Origin: an uncultured Treponema sp.
GTDB taxonomy: Bacteria; Spirochaetota; Spirochaetia; Treponematales; Treponemataceae
Assembly (NCBI RefSeq): GCF_934725225.1
Contig: NZ_CAKVAM010000001.1
Coordinates: 186,001 to 250,000, forward strand
DNA: 64,000 nt
Reading direction: 5' to 3'
A model generated the notes under the pieces. The model did no database searches. It was not told the origin of the DNA and saw only the letters and a program-made list of their open reading frames with translations. Numbering within the stretch: position 1 is the first letter of the stretch; every line of letters starts with the position of its first letter. A program made the translations under genes and the position numbers. This document shows, in pieces, positions 31,750-39,600 of this stretch.

Positions 31750-33128
31750 ATTTGCTCTATGCTGGACAAATAGTTTATGAGTTTGTCTTTTATCAAAAAA
31801 TCAGCGATTGCCATTTGACTTAAAACAGAAAGCGGGCATCCGAATTTTTGGTACTGATTTTTGTAGCTTTCTAAAATTTTCTTTGGAAGAATCGCGGCAG
31901 TTGTGTTTATTGATTTTGAAATCAGATTTGAAAAATTCTCAATATAAATACATTTTCCGTTAAAATCTTGGCTATAAACAAAATCTGAGCCAGATATTTC
32001 TGTAGATGTGTCGTATTCAATTATATATCTGAAATCTTCTTTTGCCGCCCATTCAAGAATTTCCTGCTTTTTTTTCTTTGAATCTGCGTTTTTTGAGTAA
32101 ATAAAAACTGATGTTGCTCCGTTTTTTTCTAGCAAAGCTGCAATTGATTCTTTTGAGTCAAACGGAATTTCAGTAGTTTTTATATTTGCCGCGGAAAACA
32201 CATCTGTAAGCGAAGAATGAAATCCCTGTGGAACTGCAATGCACGGTTTTATTTCCTTTGGGCGGATTGATTTTTCTGCAAGCTGCAAAAGTCCGTGCAA
32301 ACTGCTTTTTGGGTTTTTAAATTCGTCCAAAAGAAGAAGTTTAAATAAAATATCGGCTTTGTTGCAGGAAACAACTACTTGCGACGGATTTACTTCCAAA
32401 TGGTGAAATTTATATAAAAATGCGGCTATTGCTATTCTGAGTTGCTCTTCACCAGTTAAATCTGGAATTTTGTTTCCTTCCAATAGATTTTTGTTTTCTT
32501 TTATCGCAGTTTTTGCAGATTCAACATAATCTTCTATTGGAGAAAGTATTTTTCTTTTTTCTGGTGAAGATTTTACAAGGTCGCCTGTGTTTGTCAGAAT
32601 TGTTTTTTCGTTATTTTCTGAAGGAAGTTTTAAAACTGAATTCTGTTCTTCCTGTTCATTTGAAAAAGGATCGGGCAGAATAAAAGTTCCCGAATTCTTT
32701 AAAACAGAACTGTCTGCATCAATGTTTTCTGTTACAAAATCGCTTTTTTCTTCAGATTTTTCTTTTGCGCGCTCTTTTATGATTGATTCAACTGTAGGAA
32801 TTCCTTCATCTTCAGTTTTTTCCTTGGAATGAAGATTTGGTTCTGTGCTGCTTGGATTTTTTACAAAGAATCCGCTTTTTGAAAGAGAATAAATGTAGCC
32901 GTTTGATTCAAGTTCGCTATAGGCTTTTGTTACTGTGTTCCGGCTTATGTTGTAGTCTTCTGAAAGTGTTCTAATTGAAGGAAGCTTTGTTTCTTCTGGA
33001 AGATCTTTGTTTTCGATTGCATTTACGAAAAATAAATAAAGCTGATGATAAAGCTTTACTTTGCTTGTCTTATCCAGTTTTATTTCAAAATTGTTCACAA
33101 AGCCACTCCAAATTTTATCTGTACCCAT
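31746..33128 (-). CDS. GntR/MocR-like regulator with a degenerate aminotransferase domain
   Basis: 460 residues. The N-terminal winged helix is clear (LYHQLYLFFVNAIENKDLPEETKLPSIRTLSEDYNISRNTVTKAYSELESNGYIYS, ~24-80). A low-complexity acidic linker follows (~95-200), then an aminotransferase fold-I remnant starting at LTGEEQLRIAIAAFLY. The usual FSK carrying the PLP-binding lysine appears to read FSN (about residue 400), and the domain ends early. MocR regulators normally sense PLP-linked ligands; this one probably cannot form the Schiff base. It is monocistronic. A target gene is not evident. pdxST is 27 kb away. Confidence 0.72.
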   Translation of the reverse strand: MGTDKIWSGFVNNFEIKLDKTSKVKLYHQLYLFFVNAIENKDLPEETKLPSIRTLSEDYNISRNTVTKAYSELESNGYIYSLSKSGFFVKNPSSTEPNLHSKEKTEDEGIPTVESIIKERAKEKSEEKSDFVTENIDADSSVLKNSGTFILPDPFSNEQEEQNSVLKLPSENNEKTILTNTGDLVKSSPEKRKILSPIEDYVESAKTAIKENKNLLEGNKIPDLTGEEQLRIAIAAFLYKFHHLEVNPSQVVVSCNKADILFKLLLLDEFKNPKSSLHGLLQLAEKSIRPKEIKPCIAVPQGFHSSLTDVFSAANIKTTEIPFDSKESIAALLEKNGATSVFIYSKNADSKKKKQEILEWAAKEDFRYIIEYDTSTEISGSDFVYSQDFNGKCIYIENFSNLISKSINTTAAILPKKILESYKNQYQKFGCPLSVLSQMAIADFLIKDKLINYLSSIEQI

Positions 33129-33173
33129 AAAAAGGCATTAGATATTATAAAACATGATTTTCAAAAAAGCAAA

Positions 33174-33578
33174 TTATAAGCTGAAACTTTCCGGCAAAAG
33201 CTGTTCCAAAGTCATTATTTTGTATTCATCTGTAGATTTTGCCAAAATTATTTCAAAGTCTTTTTTGCAGAATTCAGCGAGAACTTGGCGGCAAACTCCG
33301 CATGGCGGGCAAAAGTCTTCTATTTTTCCGTTTTTTCCGCCGACAATTGCAATTGCTTCAAAGTCTTTTTTGCCTTCGCTTACAGCTTTAAAAATTGCCG
33401 TTCTTTCTGCGCAGTTGCTTGGTCCGTAAGCAGCGTTTTCAATGTTGCATCCTGTGTATATTTCGCCCTCGGAAGTTAAAAGCGCCGCTCCAACATGAAA
33501 ATTCGAGTATGGAACATAGCTGAAATTTAGCATTTCGATTGCTTTTTTTATAAGTTTTTCTATGAGGATTTTTTCCAT
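33174..33578 (-). CDS. cdd: Cytidine deaminase
   Basis: 134 residues, the standard homotetrameric size. The zinc site is complete: C56-A-E58 in NCAERT and P-C93-G-V-C96 in PPCGVCRQVL. It deaminates cytidine and deoxycytidine to uridine forms in pyrimidine salvage. It is translationally coupled to yhbY through a TAATG junction (stop and start overlap by one base). Confidence 0.94.
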   Translation of the reverse strand: MEKILIEKLIKKAIEMLNFSYVPYSNFHVGAALLTSEGEIYTGCNIENAAYGPSNCAERTAIFKAVSEGKKDFEAIAIVGGKNGKIEDFCPPCGVCRQVLAEFCKKDFEIILAKSTDEYKIMTLEQLLPESFSL

Positions 33579-33889
33579 TATTTTGCCGCCTTGCTAAGCT
33601 TTATTTTTCTTTTTGAAGGCTCTTCATTTTCTTTGTAGAAAATTGCTACGTTTCCGATTATTCTGACAAGAGTTGAATCTGTCCTCAAAGCTATGTCATT
33701 TGCGTATTCAGTGCGGTCTTCTTTGTACTCATTGAATTTTACTTTTATAAGTTCGTGCGCTTTAAGAGAATTTGAAACCATTTGCACAAGTGAATCTGTA
33801 ACTCCGTTCTGGCCTATTATAACAATCGGGTCAAGATTGTGGGCGGCTTTTTCAAGTATTTTGCGTTGTTTGCTTGTAAGTTCTATCAT
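33578..33889 (-). CDS. yhbY: YhbY-type CRM-domain RNA-binding protein
   Basis: 103 residues. The whole protein is a CRM domain with LTSKQRKILEKAAHNLDPIVIIGQNGVTDSLVQMVSNSLKAHELIKVKF and the later G-x-x-x-I-F-Y segment (IGNVAIFYKEN). YhbY associates with pre-50S ribosomes. A TTGACT...TAAAAT promoter places the transcript start at the ATG with no Shine-Dalgarno. The promoter overlaps the end of the upstream TIGR02757 gene. Confidence 0.9.
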   Translation of the reverse strand: MIELTSKQRKILEKAAHNLDPIVIIGQNGVTDSLVQMVSNSLKAHELIKVKFNEYKEDRTEYANDIALRTDSTLVRIIGNVAIFYKENEEPSKRKIKLSKAAK

Positions 33890-33895
33890 ATAAAT

Positions 33896-33924
33896 ATTTT
33901 ATCCGAGGTTTGTGTTAAAGTCAA
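33896..33924 (-). promoter_or_regulatory. yhbY-cdd promoter, leaderless
   Basis: Minus strand TTGACT (33924-33919), 17-base spacer, TAAAAT (33901-33896), then six bases to the ATG. Confidence 0.65.
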
Positions 33925-34670
33925 ATGTCTACGCCAAGTCCAAATAGCGCGAAATCTGATTTTACAGGGTCAGATGGAAAAACTTCTTTCATTGCGTTTG
34001 TAAGCTCAATTGCGGTTTTTATGGTTGCAGATTTTGGTTTTCCTGAAGAAGATGGTGACAGAATTCCCATTTTTGTGGCTTCCTGCATTACGTGTGTGTC
34101 CAGCGGAACTAAAAGATTTTCTTTTTTATACCAGGAGCTCCAAAGCCCTAGATCAACTGGTGAATTGTTTCGAACCATCCATCGTAAAAGCATATTTACT
34201 TTTTTTGCGGCAGTTGTTTTTGAATGAGGAATTAAGGCGCAGTTTTCTGGAAAAAGGGAACAGATTGTTTCGTGCAAAAATCCTCCATTGTAATGGTTAC
34301 AGATGTAATTTCCTATGGTGTCAGAATTGTCCAGCATTAATTTTAGAGTGTCAAAGAAAACTATAAAGTCGTTGTGTGTATACATTCTGTAAAATGACTT
34401 GTTTCCTTGTGTAAAGAAATTTCTGTACCCTTTTTTTTGTACCCATTGTGAGGGACAGTCTGTTTGCGCCAGTATTTGTTCTATGTGCGACAAAACCTGC
34501 ACCCTTTGGCCGAATGCCATGTTTGCCGCAATAAAGGCTACAGTTTCCTGATCTCTAACGGATTTATATCTGTGCATAAATTTTGAAGGATCTTTTTCCA
34601 GAAAATCTTTTGTTTCGTACTTTTGCGCAAGAAAGACAATTTTTTCTTTTAGTTCAGCTGAAATTGACAT
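33921..34670 (-). CDS. TIGR02757-family (DUF2400) protein
   Basis: 249 residues. The family pattern is recognisable: FMHRYKSVRDQETVAFIAANMAFGQRVQVLSHIEQIL in the first third, and MLLRWMVRNNSPVDLGLWSSW followed by LLVPLDTHVMQEATKMGIL in the last third. The L-D-T-H-V motif and the helical pattern recall HhH-GPD DNA glycosylase folds, but no enzymatic role is established. It has a leaderless-type promoter (TTGATT/TAAACT). It lies upstream of yhbY and cdd on the same strand. Confidence 0.82.
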   Translation of the reverse strand: MSISAELKEKIVFLAQKYETKDFLEKDPSKFMHRYKSVRDQETVAFIAANMAFGQRVQVLSHIEQILAQTDCPSQWVQKKGYRNFFTQGNKSFYRMYTHNDFIVFFDTLKLMLDNSDTIGNYICNHYNGGFLHETICSLFPENCALIPHSKTTAAKKVNMLLRWMVRNNSPVDLGLWSSWYKKENLLVPLDTHVMQEATKMGILSPSSSGKPKSATIKTAIELTNAMKEVFPSDPVKSDFALFGLGVDI

Positions 34671-34676
34671 AATGAC

Positions 34677-34705
34677 AGTTTAGATTTTTTCATTTTTTGA
34701 ATCAA
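34677..34705 (-). promoter_or_regulatory. Promoter of the TIGR02757 gene, leaderless
   Basis: Minus strand TTGATT (34705-34700), 17-base spacer, TAAACT (34682-34677), then six bases to the ATG at 34670. Confidence 0.5.
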
Positions 34706-34750
34706 CATATTTTTTGATGTAAAAAAATAGCAGGAATTTTGCTTTTTGAC

Positions 34751-34777
34751 TTGACAAATCTCCGGGGGGGGTAAAAT
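34751..34777 (+). promoter_or_regulatory. Promoter with an eight-G tract in its spacer
   Basis: TTGACA at 34751-34756 and TAAAAT at 34772-34777 are separated by 15 bases, eight of which are a G run (34764-34771). One or two extra G would bring the spacer to the 16-17 optimum. The tract length would therefore set promoter strength. Confidence 0.7.
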
Positions 34778-34810
34778 GAAAGTAATAATTTTCATTCTTT
34801 AGGAGAATTT

Positions 34811-35206
34811 ATGAAAAATGTTGCTAAAATTTCGGTTGTACTGGTTTCTTTACTTCTTGTGTTTTCTATTTTAGGCTGCAAAAACGACAGCGATGATGAT
34901 GAACAAAGCTATTTGCTTGAAGCTGGTACAATTTCTAAAACTGTTTATGAAAAACTTGGAATAGGCAAATATACAACTTCTTATTATACAAGTGAAGAGG
35001 TTTATAGTTTTAGATCAACTTGTTTGCTTTATACAGAAGATGGAACTTATGTAAAAGAAAGTATCGATGAGGATGATTTGTCTAGCGAACTTGATTTTCT
35101 AACAGATTCTCAAATTCAACTTATAAAAGAGTCTGAATCTATGATTTTATTCTTTGAAACAACAAATTCTGATGAGTATATTTGGCTTTACTCTCAAAAA
35201 GAATAG
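34811..35206 (+). CDS. Small lipoprotein of unknown function
   Basis: 131 residues. The signal peptide ends at the lipobox SILGC (C23), followed by a charged spacer (KNDSDDDE). The remaining ~100 residues are rich in Ser, Thr, Tyr and acidic residues (TVYEKLGIGKYTTSYYTSEEVYSF), with no family I recognise. TAGGAG precedes the ATG. The gene stands alone downstream of a promoter whose spacer holds a poly-G tract, so expression may be phase-variable. The likely location is the periplasmic or outer surface of a membrane. Confidence 0.75.
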   Translation: MKNVAKISVVLVSLLLVFSILGCKNDSDDDEQSYLLEAGTISKTVYEKLGIGKYTTSYYTSEEVYSFRSTCLLYTEDGTYVKESIDEDDLSSELDFLTDSQIQLIKESESMILFFETTNSDEYIWLYSQKE

Positions 35207-35218
35207 AATTTCTTCATC

Positions 35219-35247
35219 TGTACATAAGTAGAAAAAAATTGTATACT
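35219..35247 (+). promoter_or_regulatory. carA promoter, short leader
   Basis: TGTACA at 35219-35224, 17-base spacer, TATACT at 35242-35247, ATG at 35259, no Shine-Dalgarno. Confidence 0.55.
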
Positions 35248-35258
35248 AAGATTTTAGT

Positions 35259-36578
35259 ATGACAGACTCTACTAAAGCATTTTTGCTCCTTGCAAATGGA
35301 CAGGTTTTTGAAGGTGAAAGTTTTGGCGCAACTGGCTGTGTTGTTGGCGAAACAGTATTTACTACTGGCATGAATGGCTATCTGGAAACTTTAACAGATC
35401 CCAGCTATTACGGTCAGATTGTAACCCAGACATTTCCTTTAATAGGAAACTACGGCGTTATTTCAAAGGATTTTGAAAGCGCGGATGTTCACGTAAAAGG
35501 CTACATAGTACGGTCTGTCTGCGAGATTCCTTCCAACTTTAGATGCGAATACGACTTGGACACTTTTCTTGCGGCGCGGAAAATAATCGGATTATGCGGA
35601 ATTGACACTAGGGCTTTGACAAAAATCCTGCGTGAAACTGGCGTTATGAACGGAATTATTGTTTCAGGCGATGGAGAAGAAGCCCAAAGCATCAGAAAAG
35701 CATTGAAGTCCGAGACAGAAAAAGCAAAGCTTCTAAAGAAAATCAAATCATATAAAATAAAAAATGCAGTTGAAAGCGTAACTTGCAATGCTTCAAAAAT
35801 AGAAGAGCCAGCTGATGTCGTTTTCAAAGAATCAGCGGAATACAGATTTGTTCCTGTTCGTTCTGACGGCACAAAGGAAAATGATCCTGCAATTGCCATG
35901 AGAGACGGAAAAGGAAAAAAAGTTGTTCTTTGGGACTTTGGCGCAAAGGCGAATATCCGCAGAGAGCTTTTAAAAAGAGGATTTGAAGTTGTTACTGTTG
36001 CGGGTTCTGCTACTGCAAAGGAAATTCTTGCGCTTAATCCAGATGGAATCATGCTTTCAAACGGGCCTGGCGATCCAAAAGAAAATGTAAAAATTATTGA
36101 AGAAATCAAAAAAATTGCAAAGTCTGGAGTTCCGATTTTTGGAATTTGCCTTGGACATCAGCTTTTGGCGCTGGCAATGGGTGCAGATACTTCCAAACTT
36201 AAATATGGGCATCGCGGCGCAAATCAGCCTGTAAAATATCTTGCCACAGGACGTGTTTATATTTCAAGCCAAAACCACGGATATGCGGTAAAAAACGACA
36301 CTTTGCCTAAAAATGCTGTCTTGAGTTTTGTAAATACAAATGACGGAACTTGCGAAGGAATCACTTATACAAAGATTCCAGCGTTCAGTGTGCAGTTCCA
36401 CCCGGAAGCTTGCTCAGGTCCTCTTGATACAGGATTTTTGTTCGATGATTTTGTGCGCCTTATAAACAATCATGATTACTTTAAGAATTTTGAGGCGAAA
36501 TTTGAAAGAATTGATTCAATCAAGTACTTTGCAAAAACTATAAAGAATACTTCTGCGCATAAAAAAGCTGCAAAATAA
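35259..36578 (+). CDS. carA: Carbamoyl-phosphate synthase small subunit (glutamine amidotransferase)
   Basis: 439 residues, longer than the usual 360-380. The N-terminal domain is typical (LLLANGQVFEGESFGATGCVVGETVFTTGMNGYLETLTDPSY). The class I amidotransferase triad is present: nucleophile Cys in FGICLGHQLLALA and the His/Glu pair in FHPEACSGP. The extra length comes from an insertion around residues 145-215 (lysine-rich, partly low complexity) and a C-terminal extension after the amidotransferase domain. It supplies ammonia to CarB for carbamoyl phosphate, used in arginine and pyrimidine synthesis. carB follows 61 bases downstream. Confidence 0.95.
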   Translation: MTDSTKAFLLLANGQVFEGESFGATGCVVGETVFTTGMNGYLETLTDPSYYGQIVTQTFPLIGNYGVISKDFESADVHVKGYIVRSVCEIPSNFRCEYDLDTFLAARKIIGLCGIDTRALTKILRETGVMNGIIVSGDGEEAQSIRKALKSETEKAKLLKKIKSYKIKNAVESVTCNASKIEEPADVVFKESAEYRFVPVRSDGTKENDPAIAMRDGKGKKVVLWDFGAKANIRRELLKRGFEVVTVAGSATAKEILALNPDGIMLSNGPGDPKENVKIIEEIKKIAKSGVPIFGICLGHQLLALAMGADTSKLKYGHRGANQPVKYLATGRVYISSQNHGYAVKNDTLPKNAVLSFVNTNDGTCEGITYTKIPAFSVQFHPEACSGPLDTGFLFDDFVRLINNHDYFKNFEAKFERIDSIKYFAKTIKNTSAHKKAAK

Positions 36579-36639
36579 GCGGTTCGCGGGTTCTGGAATA
36601 TATTCTTTTTAACTGATATTTGGCACGGGAGCAAAAATT

Positions 36640-39600
36640 ATGCCGCTTAACAAAGACATTCACAAAGTTATGGTTATTGGATCTGGTCCTATTATTATAG
36701 GTCAGGCTGCGGAATTTGACTATGCGGGAAGCCAGGCTTGCAAGGCTTTAAAGGAACAGGGACTTGAAGTTGTTCTTGTGAATTCGAATCCTGCGACCTT
36801 GATGACAGACCATACCATGGCTGATCAGATTTACATTGAGCCTTTGATTCCTGAAACAATTCAGCGTATTATAGAAAAAGAAAAGCCGGATTCCCTTCTT
36901 TCAACTTTGGGAGGTCAGACTGGGCTTACTTTGAGCATGGAGCTTGCAAAATCTGGATTCCTTGAAAAGCACGGCGTAAAGCTTTTGGGCGCAAAGCCGG
37001 AAACTATTGACAAGGCAGAAGATCGCCAGATGTTCAAGGATACAATGCTTGCGATTGGCGAGCCTTGTATTCCGTCTAAAGTTGTTACAACTTATGAAGA
37101 TGCGCTTGATTTTGTAAAGAATGAAATCGGCTACCCGGCAATTATCCGTCCGGCGTTTACTTTGGGAGGAACTGGCGGCGGAATTGTTCATAATGACGAG
37201 GAAATGGACGAAATTGCCCATAATGGACTTCACCGCTCCCCTATTCATCAGATTCTTGTTGAAAAATGTATTTCCGGCTGGAAAGAAATAGAATTTGAAG
37301 TTATGAGAGACAGCGCGGGAAATGTTCTTACTGTCTGTTCTATGGAAAACTTTGATCCAGTTGGTGTTCATACAGGAGATTCCATTGTAATTGCTCCTAC
37401 TGTAACTTTGAGCGATAAGGAATACCAGATGCTTCGTTCTGCGGCCTTGAATATTATTTCTAGCCTTGGAATGGAAGGCGGCTGCAACTGCCAGTTTGCG
37501 TTGAATCCAAATTCATTTGAATATGCGGTAATTGAAGTAAATCCTCGTGTAAGCCGTTCTTCTGCCCTTGCTTCAAAAGCTACTGGCTACCCTATTGCAA
37601 AAGTTGCCACATTGATTGCGATTGGCTATACGCTTGATGAAATTCCGAATGCTGTAACAAAGAAAACTGCGGCTTGCTTTGAGCCGGTTTTGGACTACGT
37701 TGTTGTAAAAATGCCGAAGTTCCCATTTGATAAATTTGTTTATGCAAAACGTGATTTGGGAACACAAATGAAAGCTACTGGCGAAGTTATGGCAATTGGC
37801 CAGACTTTTGAGCAGGCGATTATGAAAGCTGTCCGCGGAGCAGAAGTTGGCGCGCAAAGCCTGAACCTTCCGTCTTTTGTTGAAATGAGCGATGCGGAAA
37901 TTGAAAAACGTGTCGGCGAATGCACAGATCAGCGCATTTTTGCGATTTTTCAGGCAATCAAGAGAAATATTCTTTCAATAATTCAGATTAATAAAATTAC
38001 AAAAATTGACTTGTGGTTTCTTGCTAAACTTGAAAATCTGGCTTTTATGGAAAAAGATTTTGCAAAAGTCAAAGCCGGAGAAAAAGAATTTACACCGGAG
38101 CTTTATAAAGTTGCAAAAAATGCCGGTTATCCAGACAAAGTTATTCAGGAACTTACAGGTCAAAAAATAACAGGAGCTTCTGGAATTCTTTCGGAAGCAA
38201 AAGAAGCTGCAAAGCTTGTAAAGCAGGGAAAAGTTGCCCACATTCCTGCTGTCTACAAAATGGTTGACACTTGCGCAGGAGAATTCAATGCGGAAACTCC
38301 GTATTTCTATGGAACTTATGATTTTCAGAATGAAGCCCGTATTTTCCTTGATGAGCGCAAAGAAAAAGGAAAGAAATCTTCAAAGGGAACAATTATTGTT
38401 CTTGGTTCAGGTCCGATTCGCATTGGTCAGGGAATTGAATTTGATTACGCTTCTGTTCAGTGCGTGTGGGCTTTAAAACGGCTTGGATACGATGTTGTAA
38501 CAATTAACAATAACCCGGAAACTGTTTCTACTGACTTTGATACAAGCGATCGTCTTTACTTTGAGCCGCTTACTCCAGAAGATGTTATGGGAGTTATTAA
38601 CACAGAAAAGCCGGTTGGAGTTGTTGTTGCTTTTGGCGGGCAAACTGCAATTAAGCTTACAAAGTTTCTTGATTCCCAGGGAATTCGTATTTTGGGAACA
38701 AGCGCGGATTCAATCGACCTTGCTGAAGACCGAGAGCGTTTTGAAGAGCTTTGCGCAAAACTGAATATAAACCGTCCAAAAGGACTTACAATTTTTACAG
38801 AAGAAGAAGCTCTGGAAGCAACTCAAAAACTTGGCTACCCTGTTCTTTTGCGTCCGTCTTACGTTCTTGGCGGTCAAAACATGATTATTGCCTTTAACGA
38901 CGACGATGTAAAGGAATACATGAAAATTATTCTTGCTCAGGGAATTGAAAATCCGGTTTTAATTGACCAGTACATGATGGGCACAGAGCTTGAAGTTGAT
39001 GCGATTTGCGACGGAAAAGATATTCTTATTCCGGGAATAATGGAGCATATTGAGCGCACAGGAATTCATTCAGGAGATTCAATTGCGGTTTATCCAAGCT
39101 GGAATTTAAATGACATTCTGCGTGAAAAAATTATAAATCAGTCCAGAGAACTTGCTTTGGCGCTTGGAACAAAAGGTCTTGTAAATATTCAGTATCTTAT
39201 TTACAACAACGATTTGTATATTATTGAAGTGAATCCGCGTTCAAGCCGCACTGTTCCTTACATTTCAAAAGTTACAAATGTTCCTATGGTTGATTTGGCT
39301 GTTCGTGCAATGCTTGGTGAAAAAGTAAAGGACATGGGATTTGGAACTGGACTTTACCGTTTGCCTCCGTATTTTGCAGTCAAAGTTCCTGTTTTCAGCT
39401 TTGAAAAACTGATGGACGTTGATACTCATCTTGGTCCAGAAATGAAATCCACTGGTGAAGTTTTGGGAATTGCTTCTACAATGGAAGAGGCTATTTTCAA
39501 AGGCTTGATTGGCGCAGGCTACAATATGAAAAGAAGCGGCGGAGTTTTATTCAGCGTAAGAAAAACTGACCGCTATGAGCTTCCGGACTTGGCGAAGAAA

